The notes under the pieces were generated by a model. It searched no databases. It was not told where the DNA came from and was given only the letters and a program-made list of their open reading frames with translations. Positions 33,225-42,339 of a stretch of 46,238 bases of DNA are shown here, one piece after another. How positions within the stretch are numbered: position 1 is the first letter of the stretch; each line of letters starts with the position of its first letter. The position numbers and the translations under genes are program-made. This DNA is from an uncultured Rhodospirillaceae bacterium (GTDB lineage Bacteria; Pseudomonadota; Alphaproteobacteria; SP197): contig CALGGB010000093.1 of NCBI GenBank assembly GCA_937880925.1, positions 1-46,238 of the forward strand, given 5' to 3'.

Positions 33225-34151
33225 TCACGTCAATATGGGGTCCCGCTCGCGCGGATCAAACAGCTTGCGCCGCGCAACCAGCCGCGGCGCGACAAAATCG
33301 AGGAAAGCGCGCACGCGAGCGGTATGGCGCAGTTCTTCGTGGGTCAGCAGCCACAGGCCGGTTTCTGCCTCGCCGTCCGCGATGAAAAGGCGCACCAGAG
33401 CCGGTTCGGTATCGGCCAGGAAACAGGGCAGCAGGGCAAGGCCGATGCCGGCACGCGCCGCCGAGGCCATGTGAACCAGGCTCTGGCTGCGATAGACCGT
33501 GCGCGCCCCGGCACCATGCTTCTCCAGCCATAGCGCCGGGCCGATCCGCGCCAGGCTTTCGTCAAAGCCGACCAGTTGATGACCCGAGAGCCCATCCTCG
33601 GGGCCGGCGGGCCGACCATGGCGCGTCAGGTAGGCCGGCGCGCCATAGAGTCCAAAGGCAATGGTTGCGACCCGGCGCCCCACCATGGCGCTGCCCTGCA
33701 GTGGATTGCTGCCCGGTCGGATGGCGATATCGGCTTCCCGCCGCGACAGCGAGAGCAGGGCGTTGGAAACCACGGTCTCGATGACAATGTCGGGAAAACG
33801 GTCGCGGAAGGCGCGCAGATGGCCGGGCATGGCGCCCAGAGCCAGGGTATCGGCCATGGTCAGGCGCAGCGTACCCGAAAGCCTGATGTCGCCGCCGGCC
33901 AGGCTGCGTTGCAGGGCCAATGCGGCTTCTTCCATGGCTTCGGCCTGGGCGAGCACCGCCTGCCCTTCCCCCGTCACCCGATAGATGCCGCCACGACGGT
34001 CGAACAGGCGCGCGTCCAGCCACGCCTCGCAGGCCTTCAGGCGGCGGAACACCGTGCTCGGATCGACACCCAGCAGGCCGGCAGCCCCATCCAGGCGTCC
34101 GGCACGGGCCACGGCGAGCACAAATCGCAGGTCGTCCCAACTCTCTTGCAT
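33225..34151 (-). CDS. LysR family transcriptional regulator
   Basis: A 308-residue LysR protein: DLRFVLAVARAGRLDGAAGLLGVDPSTVFRRLKACE is the winged helix, then LFDR and a substrate-binding domain with DTLALGAMPGHL and ADIAIRPG. It resembles the group that represses or activates a divergent small gene; here that is doxX. The ATG at 34151 is part of a perfect dyad (34144-34161), so the protein probably controls its own start. A TTG at 34172 would add seven residues and is less likely. No strong ribosome site is visible for either. The effector is unknown. Confidence 0.87.
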   Translation of the reverse strand: MQESWDDLRFVLAVARAGRLDGAAGLLGVDPSTVFRRLKACEAWLDARLFDRRGGIYRVTGEGQAVLAQAEAMEEAALALQRSLAGGDIRLSGTLRLTMADTLALGAMPGHLRAFRDRFPDIVIETVVSNALLSLSRREADIAIRPGSNPLQGSAMVGRRVATIAFGLYGAPAYLTRHGRPAGPEDGLSGHQLVGFDESLARIGPALWLEKHGAGARTVYRSQSLVHMASAARAGIGLALLPCFLADTEPALVRLFIADGEAETGLWLLTHEELRHTARVRAFLDFVAPRLVARRKLFDPRERDPILT

Positions 34152-34161
34152 ATTTGCAAGA
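34144..34161. promoter_or_regulatory. LysR-type operator candidate between lysR and doxX
   Basis: TCTTGCA (34144-34150) and TGCAAGA (34155-34161) form perfect 7-bp arms with a TATT spacer, containing a T-N11-A core typical of LysR sites. It covers the LysR start codon and lies 85 bp before doxX. Confidence 0.6.
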
Positions 34162-34246
34162 TCATACTGCAATTCTTGGCTATCGAAATGCGTTTATGCA
34201 CAGGCCATCTCCTCCGCACGCCAACCCTGTCTCGGAGGAACCCACC

Positions 34247-34690
34247 ATGACCAACAACAGCCTTGCCCCCTGGGGCGCCACCCTTCTGCGAGTTTCTCTC
34301 GGCCTCATGTTCCTGGCCCACAGCGTCATCCTGAAGCTCGGCGTCTTCACGCTGGCCGGGACCGCCGCCTATTTCGAATCCCTGGGCCTGCCGGCCTTCA
34401 CCGCCTATCTGGTCTTCGCCGCCGAAGCGCTGGGCGGTCTCCTGCTGGTCCTTGGCGTTCAGGTGCGCTGGGTTTCGCTCGCCCTGATCCCCGTGCTGGC
34501 CGGCGCCTTCTGGGTCCACAGCGGCAACGGCTGGGTCTTTTCTGCAGAAGGCGGTGGCTGGGAGTACCCGCTGTTCCTGATCGTGCTCGCCGCGGTCCAG
34601 GCGATGATCGGCGACGGCGCTTTGGCGCTCTCGCGCTCGATCGACCCGCGCCGCCTGCTGGGCGCCACAACAACGGCAGCCACCCGCTGA
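34247..34690 (+). CDS. DoxX family membrane protein
   Basis: A 147-residue protein with four membrane helices. LLRVSLGLMFLAHSVILKLGVFTLAGTAAYFESLGLPAFTAY is the DoxX/DoxD-like signature, and FVFAAEALGGLLLVLG-type helix 2 follows. Such proteins are often part of quinone- or thiosulfate-linked or detoxification modules; the individual role is usually unknown. A GGAGG site precedes the ATG at 34247. The gene is divergent from a LysR regulator and ends in a strong terminator, so it is a single-gene, regulated transcript. Confidence 0.88.
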   Translation: MTNNSLAPWGATLLRVSLGLMFLAHSVILKLGVFTLAGTAAYFESLGLPAFTAYLVFAAEALGGLLLVLGVQVRWVSLALIPVLAGAFWVHSGNGWVFSAEGGGWEYPLFLIVLAAVQAMIGDGALALSRSIDPRRLLGATTTAATR

Positions 34691-34708
34691 ACCGGCCTGC
34701 CCCACGAC

Positions 34709-34739
34709 AAGCCCGGCGCCCACCAGCGCCGGGCTTTTT
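34709..34739 (+). terminator. Rho-independent terminator after doxX
   Basis: An 11-bp GC-rich stem (34709-34719 with 34726-34736) and a 6-base loop end in a T-run. It lies 18 bp after the doxX stop. Confidence 0.9.
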
Positions 34740-34818
34740 CCTTTCTGCCGCCGCCATGGACGATTGCGGGCCGGCGTCCTAAACAGGGCGCCTGTCATCC
34801 AGAGGCCCCGAGGCAACC

Positions 34819-36357
34819 GTGACCCGTCCCCAGACCATCGACACTTTGCTTGCCACCGGCGCTGCCGACGCGCCCGCCATCGGCGCCCCCGGACGCCCGT
34901 CGCTCAGCTACGGCGGCCTGCGCGATCATGCCGCCGCTACCGTTGCCGCTCTCAACGCCATGGGCATCGGCCGCGGCGACCGCGTCGCCATCGTGCTCGA
35001 CAACGGCCCGGAGATGGCCAGCGCCTTTGTCGCGATCGCCGGCGGCGCGACCACCGCACCACTCAACCCGGCCTATCGCGCAGACGAGTTCCGCTTTTAC
35101 CTGGAGGATCTTGGCGCACGCCTGCTCGTGGTCGAGGCCGGCAGCGCCTCTCCCGCGGTCGCCGTCGCGCGCGAACTGGGCATGGCGATCGCCGAGGTGA
35201 GCGTCGCCGACGGCGCGCCCGCCGGCGCCTTCAGCCTGGCGCTTGCCGACGGCAGCAGCCTTTCGGGCACTCCGAAGACCGGCCCCGTCGCACCCGACGA
35301 CACCGCCCTGGTGCTGCACACCTCCGGCACCACCTCGCGGCCCAAGATCGTTCCGCTCTCCCAGGCAAACATCTGCGCTTCGGCGGCCCATATCGCGGCG
35401 AGCCTCGAACTGGTGCCGGGCGACCGCTGCCTCAACATCATGCCGCTGTTCCACATCCACGGCCTGATCGCCGCGGTGCTTTCGAGCCTGGGTGCCGGCG
35501 CCAGCGTTCACTGCACGCCGGGTTTCAACGCGCTCAAGGTCTTCGGCTGGTTCGACGAGATCAAGCCGACCTGGTACACGGCGGTCCCCACCATGCATCA
35601 GGCGATCCTGGCCCGTGCGCCGCGCAATGAGGCGAGCGTGAAGGCGGCCAGGCTGCGCTTCATCCGCTCCTCCTCCTCCTCCCTGCCGCCCCAGGTGATG
35701 ACCGAGCTGGAGGCGACCTTCGGCTGCCCCGTCATCGAGGCCTACGGGATGACCGAGGCCGCCCACCAGATGGCCTCGAACCCCCTGCCCCCCGCGCCGC
35801 GTTATCCCGGTTCCGTCGGCATTGCGGCGGGCCCGGAGGTCTCCATCATGTCGGAGGACGGCAAGCTGCTGGAGGCTGGCCAGATCGGCGAGATCGTCAT
35901 CCGCGGTCCCAACGTCACCGCCGGCTACGAGGCCAACGACAAGGCCAATGCCGAGGCCTTCACCCACGGCTGGTTCCGCACCGGCGACCAGGGCGTGCTG
36001 GACGAGAGCGGCTACCTGCGCCTGACCGGGCGCCTGAAGGAGATCATCAACCGCGGCGGCGAGAAGATTTCCCCCCGCGAGGTCGACGAGATCCTCATGG
36101 ACCATCCCGCGGTCGCCCAGGTCGTCACCTTCGCCGTGCCCCACCCGAAGCTCGGTGAGGAGGTCGCCGCCGTCGTCGTGCTGAAGGAAGGCGCATCGGC
36201 CGAGGAGAAGGAATTGCGGGCCTTCGCGGCCGAACGCCTGGCCGACTTCAAGGTGCCGCGCACCATCCTGTTCATGGATGAGATTCCCAAGGGCGCCACG
36301 GGCAAGCTGCAGCGTATCGGCCTTGCCCAGAAGCTCGGGCTGGCCCCGGCCTCCTGA
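34819..36357 (+). CDS. Acyl-CoA synthetase, oxalyl-CoA synthetase (AAE3/Pcs60)-like
   Basis: A 512-residue ANL-superfamily adenylating enzyme. The phosphate loop is HTSGTTSRPK (167-176), with VPLSQ after it. RFIRSSSSSLPP, the MTEAAHQMASNPLPP stretch, GPNVTAGYEAN and LKEIINRGGEKISPREVDE match plant and yeast oxalate-CoA ligases (AAE3/Pcs60) segment by segment. The catalytic C-terminal lysine is K496 in GATGKLQR. The likely reaction is oxalate + CoA + ATP to oxalyl-CoA. It starts with GTG at 34819 after a GAGG site. It opens a four-gene operon. No oxalyl-CoA decarboxylase or formyl-CoA transferase is seen here, so another small dicarboxylate is possible. Confidence 0.87.
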   Translation: MTRPQTIDTLLATGAADAPAIGAPGRPSLSYGGLRDHAAATVAALNAMGIGRGDRVAIVLDNGPEMASAFVAIAGGATTAPLNPAYRADEFRFYLEDLGARLLVVEAGSASPAVAVARELGMAIAEVSVADGAPAGAFSLALADGSSLSGTPKTGPVAPDDTALVLHTSGTTSRPKIVPLSQANICASAAHIAASLELVPGDRCLNIMPLFHIHGLIAAVLSSLGAGASVHCTPGFNALKVFGWFDEIKPTWYTAVPTMHQAILARAPRNEASVKAARLRFIRSSSSSLPPQVMTELEATFGCPVIEAYGMTEAAHQMASNPLPPAPRYPGSVGIAAGPEVSIMSEDGKLLEAGQIGEIVIRGPNVTAGYEANDKANAEAFTHGWFRTGDQGVLDESGYLRLTGRLKEIINRGGEKISPREVDEILMDHPAVAQVVTFAVPHPKLGEEVAAVVVLKEGASAEEKELRAFAAERLADFKVPRTILFMDEIPKGATGKLQRIGLAQKLGLAPAS

Positions 36358-36376
36358 CACGAAGGAAGGGTTGACG

Positions 36377-37360
36377 ATGAAGATCGCCATCTACGGTGCC
36401 GGCGCCATCGGCGGTTACCTTGGCGCGCTGCTCGCCGATGCCGGGGCGGAGGTCACCCTGATCGCGCGCGGTCCTCACCTTGCCGCCCTGCGCGACAAGG
36501 GGCTGGCTCTGGAGATAAACGGCGAGACTTCGGTCCGTCAGATCGCCGCCACCGACGATCCCGCCGAGGCCGGGCCTCAGGACCACGTCATCGTCGCGCT
36601 GAAGGCCCATTCGGTGCCCGCGGTGGTCGATGCCATGCAACCCCTGCTCGGCCCCGACACCGCCGTCGTCACCGCGGTCAACGGCGTCCCCTGGTGGTAC
36701 TTCCATGGCCTTGAGGGCCCCTGGAAGGACCAGCGGCTGGAGAGTGTCGACCCCGGCGGGCGCCAGTGGGAGAAGATCGGTCCGCAGCGTGCCATCGGCT
36801 GCGTCGTCTATCCCGCCTGCGACGTGCCCGAACCCGGCGTCATCCGCCACATCGAGGGCGACCGTTTCGTGCTGGGTGAACCTTCTGGCGAGAAGACCGA
36901 ACGCATCCTGGCGCTGGCCGAGATCATGCGCCAGGCCGGCTTCAAGACGCCGGTGAAACCCAACATCCGCGACGAGATCTGGATCAAGCTGTGGGGCAAC
37001 CTCTGCTTCAATCCGGTCTCGGCGCTGACCGGCGCGACCCTGGAGCAGATCGGCACCGATCCCGGCACTCGCGCGGTCTGTCGCGCCATGATGATTGAGG
37101 CCCAGGCCATCGGTCAGAAGCTCGGCGTGCGTTTCGCCATTGATGTCAAGAAGCGCATGGACGGCGCCGTCGCCGTGGGCGCGCACAAGACATCCATGCT
37201 GCAAGACCTTGAGAAGGGCCGGCCGATGGAGATCGACGCCCTGGTCACCGTCGTTGCCGAACTGGGCCGCATCGTCGAGGAACCGACCCCGGCCATCGAC
37301 ATGGTGCTGGCGCTGATCCAGCAGAAGGCGGAACTTGCCGGCCTCTATCGTCGCTCCTGA
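36377..37360 (+). CDS. 2-dehydropantoate 2-reductase family (PanE-like)
   Basis: A 327-residue NADPH-dependent reductase: GAGAIGGYLG (7-16) binds cofactor. The catalytic residues are K204 in IWIKLWGN, with S273 and E285 12 apart as in E. coli PanE (S244/E256). It has about 25 more residues than E. coli PanE, largely an insert with VNGVPWWYFHGLEG near 101-114. That longer form is common in proteobacteria and may act on other 2-keto acids instead of ketopantoate. It follows the acyl-CoA ligase by 19 bp and precedes the desaturase by 13 bp. A single panE is usually unlinked from such genes, supporting a different substrate. Confidence 0.85.
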   Translation: MKIAIYGAGAIGGYLGALLADAGAEVTLIARGPHLAALRDKGLALEINGETSVRQIAATDDPAEAGPQDHVIVALKAHSVPAVVDAMQPLLGPDTAVVTAVNGVPWWYFHGLEGPWKDQRLESVDPGGRQWEKIGPQRAIGCVVYPACDVPEPGVIRHIEGDRFVLGEPSGEKTERILALAEIMRQAGFKTPVKPNIRDEIWIKLWGNLCFNPVSALTGATLEQIGTDPGTRAVCRAMMIEAQAIGQKLGVRFAIDVKKRMDGAVAVGAHKTSMLQDLEKGRPMEIDALVTVVAELGRIVEEPTPAIDMVLALIQQKAELAGLYRRS

Positions 37361-37373
37361 GGCACCGGAAGCC

Positions 37374-38246
37374 ATGAACCAGACCGCATCCACCACACGT
37401 TTCGAGGCCGAGGTCGCCCGGCGGCACACGCCCGACATCGCCTGGCCGACCATCGCGCTGCTCGCCGGCTGCTGGACCCTGTGGCTGGGGGGCAGTGCGC
37501 TGGCGCTGGCCGGTATCGTGCCGATCTGGCTGGGCATGATCTCCAGCACGCTGGCGCTCTACGCCGTCTACACGCCGGTCCACGATGCCTCTCACAGCGC
37601 TGTCGTGCCGCGCAACAAGCGGCTGCGCTGGGTCAACACCGTGGTCGGCACACTGGCCGCATTCCCCATTTTCATGACCTTCCACATCCACCGGAAGTCG
37701 CACTTCATCCACCATGCCAAAACCAACGGCCCGGAGGATCCCGATACCTTCCTGATGGGCAACTTCTGGTCCGTCGTCCTGGTGAAGACCCCCTGGACCC
37801 TGATCAACCAGCTCAACCCGGTGGCGATCTGGCGCAGTTGCCAGCGGCTGAAGCTCACCGCCTCGGAACGGCGCCAGACCCTGATCGCCTGCCTCCTTAC
37901 GGCGGCCGCGCTATTGGGCGCAGTCGCTGCCGGCTACGGCCTGGAACTGCTCCTGCTCTGGCTCGTTCCCTGGTTCGTGGGCGAGCATGTCATGGAGGTG
38001 ACCTTCGGCTGGTTCCCCCATCACGACCACACGCAGACCGGGCGATACAGCGACACGCGCATCAGCCTCTTCCCCGGCGGCGACATCCTCTACCTGCAGC
38101 AGAACCTGCACCTCATCCATCACATGCTGCCGGTGGTGCCGTTCTACCGCTACCGTGCCGTCTTCGACGAACTCCGCCCGACGCTGGTAGAGCACGGCGC
38201 GCGCATCGAGGGCTTCTGGCCGGGCTCACGGCCGACCGCGGCCTGA
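37374..38246 (+). CDS. Membrane fatty acid desaturase/hydroxylase family
   Basis: A 290-residue integral-membrane diiron enzyme. The histidine boxes are HDASH (70-74), HRKSHFIHH (106-114) and HLIHH (246-250), plus an extra HHDH (216-219). About four hydrophobic helices surround them. The set matches the desaturase/carotene-hydroxylase superfamily, which inserts oxygen or a double bond into lipid substrates using electrons from ferredoxin or a reductase. It sits in an operon with a CoA ligase and a ketopantoate-reductase-like protein. A linked desaturase or hydroxylase for a specific CoA-activated acid is possible but unproven. Confidence 0.87.
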   Translation: MNQTASTTRFEAEVARRHTPDIAWPTIALLAGCWTLWLGGSALALAGIVPIWLGMISSTLALYAVYTPVHDASHSAVVPRNKRLRWVNTVVGTLAAFPIFMTFHIHRKSHFIHHAKTNGPEDPDTFLMGNFWSVVLVKTPWTLINQLNPVAIWRSCQRLKLTASERRQTLIACLLTAAALLGAVAAGYGLELLLLWLVPWFVGEHVMEVTFGWFPHHDHTQTGRYSDTRISLFPGGDILYLQQNLHLIHHMLPVVPFYRYRAVFDELRPTLVEHGARIEGFWPGSRPTAA

Positions 38247-38266
38247 ATCGCGCAAGGGAGACGATC

Positions 38267-39634
38267 ATGGCGTCATGGCTGAAAGCCGCGCTCGACTACG
38301 TGCCGGCCTGGATCGAACACCAGATGGCGCTGACCGAGCAGCCCGGCTGCGCCATCGCCATCACCCACAAGGGCAAGGTCGTCCTCGAGCGCGCCTTCGG
38401 CATCGCCAGCGAGAGAACCGGCGAGAAGCTGACCCCGCGCCACCGCTTCCGGATCGCCTCCCACTCCAAGACCTTCACTGCCGCGGCCATCATGCTGCTG
38501 CGCGAGGACGGCCGTCTTTCGCTCGACGACCCCGCCGGCCTCTACGTCGAAGGCCTGCACCCCGATGTCGCCGCGGCGACCCTGGAGCAGTTGCTTTCCC
38601 ACAGTTCCGGGCTCATCCGCGACGGTGGCGACGCCGGCCAGTGGCAGAACGAGCGTCCTTTCCTGGACGAGGCCGACCTGCGCCGCGATCTGGCCGCTGC
38701 ACCCGTGATCGCGGCCAGCACGCGCTTCAAGTACTCCAACCACGCCTTCGGTCTTCTCGGTCTGGTGATCGAGGCTGTCACCGGCGAGACCTATGGCGAC
38801 TTCGTCACGCGCGCGATCCTCAAGCCCCACAGGCTCACCGAGATCACCCCGGACATGCCGCTGCCCGCGGGCACGCCCTTCGTCACCGGCCATGGCCGCA
38901 AGCTGCCGCTGGGCAGGCGCCCCATCGTGCCCGGCGACAACCCGACCCATGCGCTCGCCGCGGCCACCGGTTTTGTCGCCAGCGCCGGTCATCTTGCGCG
39001 TTTCTTCGCCAGCCTCGATCCGGCGGCGGCTTCCTCGCCCCTGACACCCTCCAGCCGGCGCGACATGACGCGGCGCCAGTGGAGCCTGCCCCACATGGCC
39101 GATGCCACCGACTACGGCCTGGGTGTCTCGCGCAGCAAGGTCGGGGACTGGAGCTGGTTCGGTCACGGCGGCGCCTTCCAGAGCGGCCTTTCCACCACCA
39201 TGGTGATCGAGGGCCGCGATCTGGCCGTCTGTGTGCTGACCAACGCCATCGACGGCCCCGCCGCCGAATGGGCCGCCGGCATCGTCCACATCCTGCAGAC
39301 CTTCGAGCAGCGCGGTGCGGCAACCGCGCGCACGCGCGACTGGTCGGGCCGCTGGTGGAGCCTGTGGCACACCGCCGACCTGGTGCCGGTAGCCGATGGC
39401 GTGCTGGTCGCCGATCCCGCCCTGCTTCGGCCGCTTGACCACGCCGCCGAGATCGCCGTCACCGGCCGCGACAAGGGGTTCGTGCGTCTGGCTGGCGGCT
39501 ACGACATTCACGGCGAGGGCGCCGCACTCAGGCGCGACGGCAAGGGAGCGGTCGCCGAGGTCGTGCTGGGCGGCTCCCGCCTGCTGCGCGAGGCCGCCAT
39601 GAAACGTTTCCTGAAGCGTCGTTTCCCGGACTGA
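38267..39634 (+). CDS. Serine hydrolase, class C beta-lactamase/D-peptidase fold
   Basis: A 455-residue penicillin-binding-fold hydrolase. The nucleophile motif is S65-x-x-K68 (SHSK), followed by Y156-S157-N158 (YSN), and GHGGAF replaces the KTG box. The C-terminal 120 residues are an extra domain after the LQTFE segment. No signal peptide is visible, so it may be cytoplasmic, which suggests esterase or amidase action on a small metabolite instead of peptidoglycan. An AAGGGAG ribosome site and a 20-bp gap place it last in the four-gene operon. D-aminopeptidase and esterase EstB-like functions are the alternatives. Confidence 0.85.
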   Translation: MASWLKAALDYVPAWIEHQMALTEQPGCAIAITHKGKVVLERAFGIASERTGEKLTPRHRFRIASHSKTFTAAAIMLLREDGRLSLDDPAGLYVEGLHPDVAAATLEQLLSHSSGLIRDGGDAGQWQNERPFLDEADLRRDLAAAPVIAASTRFKYSNHAFGLLGLVIEAVTGETYGDFVTRAILKPHRLTEITPDMPLPAGTPFVTGHGRKLPLGRRPIVPGDNPTHALAAATGFVASAGHLARFFASLDPAAASSPLTPSSRRDMTRRQWSLPHMADATDYGLGVSRSKVGDWSWFGHGGAFQSGLSTTMVIEGRDLAVCVLTNAIDGPAAEWAAGIVHILQTFEQRGAATARTRDWSGRWWSLWHTADLVPVADGVLVADPALLRPLDHAAEIAVTGRDKGFVRLAGGYDIHGEGAALRRDGKGAVAEVVLGGSRLLREAAMKRFLKRRFPD

Positions 39635-39756
39635 AGGACAGCCCAAGGGGCGACGAAAGGCGAAAAAGCAGGCACGATCGCACCCGTTGGTGTCGGTCGA
39701 CACAGCCGTTTGGCGCCGATCGCCCCACATCTGCTGGGCGGCTTCCGGGAGGGGAC

Positions 39757-40326
39757 ATGCTCGAAGTCATCGTCGTCATCGTACTGATCGTCGTACTGGT
39801 CGGTGTCGCCCTCTGGGCGATCGCCATCTACAACGCCCTGGTCGCACGCCGTCAGCGCACCAGAGAGGCCTGGAGCGGCATCGACGTGCAGTTGAAGCGC
39901 CGCGCCAACCTGGTCCCCAACCTCGTCGAAACGGTCAAGGGTTACGCCGGCCACGAAAAGCAGACCCTGGCCGAGGTGACCGAGATGCGCACCCGCGTGC
40001 GCGATGCCGAGGGCGGCGGCGTCGCCGAGCGCGCCCAGGCCGAAAGCGCCATGTCGGGCGCCCTGATGCGGCTGTTTGCCGTTGCCGAGGCCTATCCCGA
40101 GCTGCGCGCCAACCAGAACTTCCTCGACCTGCAGGACGAACTCTCCTCGCTGGAGGACCAGATCCAGATGGCGCGTCGCTACTACAACGGCGCGGTGCGC
40201 GATCTCAACACCATGATCGAATCCTTCCCCAGCAACCTGGTCGCCAACCGCTTCGGTTTCCGTCAGGCCGAATACTACGAGGTTGAAGGCGCCGCCGACC
40301 GGGCCGTGCCCGAGGTCAGGTTCTGA
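39757..40326 (+). CDS. LemA family protein
   Basis: A 189-residue LemA protein: one N-terminal membrane helix (about 3-24), then YNALVARRQRTREAWSGIDVQLKRRANLVPNLVETVKGYAGHEK and the YPELRANQNF and ARRYYNGAVRDLNTMIESFPSN motifs that define the family. The topology puts the helical domain outside the cytoplasmic membrane or anchored to it. LemA is usually followed by a TPM or DUF2207 protein, as here (9 bp gap). Function is not settled; a role in envelope stress or membrane protein complexes is suspected. The ribosome site is GGGAGGGG. Confidence 0.93.
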   Translation: MLEVIVVIVLIVVLVGVALWAIAIYNALVARRQRTREAWSGIDVQLKRRANLVPNLVETVKGYAGHEKQTLAEVTEMRTRVRDAEGGGVAERAQAESAMSGALMRLFAVAEAYPELRANQNFLDLQDELSSLEDQIQMARRYYNGAVRDLNTMIESFPSNLVANRFGFRQAEYYEVEGAADRAVPEVRF

Positions 40327-40334
40327 ACCCCGCC

Positions 40335-42317
40335 ATGCTGCGCCACGTCCTTGTCGGGCTCATCGCCGCGCTGGTGCTGGCGGCAGCGGCCACCATGCCT
40401 TCGGAAGCCCAGAACCGGGAACGCATCCTTTCCTTCGATTCCGATGTCGTCATCGCGCAAGACGGCAGCATGCTCGTCACGGAGACGATTGCGGTGGTGG
40501 CCGACCATGGGGACATCAACCATGGCATCTACCGCGATTTCCCGACCGACTATGAAGGGCCTCTGGGCCTGCACGACCGCGTCCGTTTCGAGATCGTGGA
40601 AGTGCTGCGCGACGGGCGGGCCGAACCCTGGTCCACCGCATCGATGGACAACGGCGTGCGCATCTACATCGGCGACAGCCAGGCCATGGTCCCACGCGGC
40701 CGCCACGTCTACACCCTGGTCTATCGCACAGACCGCCAGATCGCCTTCCTCGACGATGTCGACGAACTGGCCTGGAACGTCACAGGCAACGGCTGGTCCT
40801 TCACCATCGAGCGCGTGACCGGCACCATCACCCTGCCGCCGGGCGCCCGTGCCATCGATGTCGCCGCCTATACCGGGGACTACGGCGCAACCAAGCGCGA
40901 TGCCGTAATCACGGCCAGCGGCGGAACCGTCAGCTTCCACACGACACGCGCACTGGGGCCATACCAGGGCCTGACCGTTGCCGTCTCCTGGCCCAAGGGC
41001 GTGATTGCCGAACCCGGCGACACGCAGCGCCTGGGTTACCTGATGGCCGACAACATGGGCACGGTCGTCGCCCTTGCCGGGCTGCTGCTCACCACCCTCT
41101 ACTTTCTGGTCGCCTGGTTCCGCGTCGGCCGCGACCCGTCCAAGGGCACGATCATTCCCCACTTCGGCCCGCCCAGGGGTTTCTCCCCCGTCGCCACGGG
41201 CTACATCTGGCACGGCGGTTTCGGTGCGGCCCTCAGCCGGAACGAGGCCTTTGCCGTGGCGATCACCAGCCTGGCGACCAAGGGCTTTCTCGTGATCGAC
41301 GAGGCCGATGACGAATTCACCCTGACCCGCCTGCGCGAGGCCGGCAACGACCTGCCCGTGGGTGAGGCCGCCGTGATGCGCAATCTGCTGGAGACGGGCG
41401 ACCACCGCACCACCCTGGACGGCAAGTACAAGGCCAGCGTGGCGCGTGCGGTCAGCGATCTGGCGACCGGCGTGAAGGCCGAATACGCCGGTCTCTATCG
41501 CAAGGACCACGCCGCCTTCTGGTGGGGTGGCTGCCTGCTGGCGCTGGTCTTTGCGGTCGCCGGGCTCGTGATCGACGCCGGTACCGCCGATGCGATCGTG
41601 CTCGTCCTGTTCTTCGGCGTCTTTGGCCTGGCCTTCGGTGCGGCTTCCCTGGTGCTGCTGCGGGCAGCCATCGTGCCTGCGGCGGCGGTCCTGCGCGGCA
41701 AGGTCTCCAACCTCCCCGCGGCGGTGGCCGCCTTGCTCTTTGCCGGCGTCTTCTGCGCACCCGTGATTTTCGTCGGCGCCCAGATATTCTACGCCACCAG
41801 CCTGCCGCTGTTTGCCACCGTGATCGCCCTCATCGTGGTGACGGTGCTGTTCCTGCAACTGATGAAGGCCCCCACCCTGGCCGGGCGCAGGGTGCTCGAT
41901 CACATCGAGGGTTATCGCGACTATCTTCGCCTCGCCGAATCGGACCGGCTGGAGATGATGGCGGGCGAGCCTGCCATGACACCCGAGCTGTTCGAACGCC
42001 ACCTGCCCTACGCCATGGCGCTGGGCGTGGCGGAAGCCTGGACCGAACGGTTCGAGGCCATGGCAGGGCCCGAGGGCGAAGCCGGACAGTGGTCGCCCTC
42101 CTGGTACCGCAGCAACCGCGACTTCCGGCCTCTGGGCATGTCGCGTTCCGGCGTCTCCGGAGTTGGCGGTCTCGCCCATCTGAGCAGCAGCCTGGGCGGC
42201 ACCATCGCCTCCTCGGCACGCGCACCCAGCAGCCGCTCGTCAGGTGGCAGCAGCTTCTCAAGCGGAGGCGGCTCTTCGGGTGGCGGCGGGGGCGGAGGCG
42301 GCGGTGGCGGCTGGTAG
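40335..42317 (+). CDS. DUF2207 membrane protein
   Basis: A 660-residue protein. A signal peptide (about 1-26, ending SEAQ) is followed by an extracytoplasmic domain typical of DUF2207: DGSMLVTETIAV, GIYRDFPTDY and DVDELAWNVTG. A membrane helix follows near residue 240, then RDPSKGTIIPHFGPPRG, and about four further helices (roughly 395-500). The C terminus is RSSGGSSFSSGGGSSGG with a long glycine tract and a final W, the glycine-rich end common in DUF2207 and TPM proteins. It pairs with lemA in one operon. Function is not known; a membrane-associated complex with LemA is the common inference. Confidence 0.92.
   Translation: MLRHVLVGLIAALVLAAAATMPSEAQNRERILSFDSDVVIAQDGSMLVTETIAVVADHGDINHGIYRDFPTDYEGPLGLHDRVRFEIVEVLRDGRAEPWSTASMDNGVRIYIGDSQAMVPRGRHVYTLVYRTDRQIAFLDDVDELAWNVTGNGWSFTIERVTGTITLPPGARAIDVAAYTGDYGATKRDAVITASGGTVSFHTTRALGPYQGLTVAVSWPKGVIAEPGDTQRLGYLMADNMGTVVALAGLLLTTLYFLVAWFRVGRDPSKGTIIPHFGPPRGFSPVATGYIWHGGFGAALSRNEAFAVAITSLATKGFLVIDEADDEFTLTRLREAGNDLPVGEAAVMRNLLETGDHRTTLDGKYKASVARAVSDLATGVKAEYAGLYRKDHAAFWWGGCLLALVFAVAGLVIDAGTADAIVLVLFFGVFGLAFGAASLVLLRAAIVPAAAVLRGKVSNLPAAVAALLFAGVFCAPVIFVGAQIFYATSLPLFATVIALIVVTVLFLQLMKAPTLAGRRVLDHIEGYRDYLRLAESDRLEMMAGEPAMTPELFERHLPYAMALGVAEAWTERFEAMAGPEGEAGQWSPSWYRSNRDFRPLGMSRSGVSGVGGLAHLSSSLGGTIASSARAPSSRSSGGSSFSSGGGSSGGGGGGGGGGGW
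42223..42314 (+). repeat. Ser/Gly-rich low-complexity tract in the DUF2207 gene
   Basis: Codons for serine, then almost only glycine (GGC, GGT, GGA, GGG), form the last 30 or so codons before the TAG. The glycine run at the end is 11 residues long. Confidence 0.6.
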
Positions 42318-42339
42318 ATCGGGCTCGGGACGCAGACCG

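Noticed and set aside
42223-42314. Glycine/serine tract as a CRISPR or tandem repeat
   Set aside because: Units are irregular codons within the reading frame of a DUF2207 protein, whose C terminus is normally glycine-rich.
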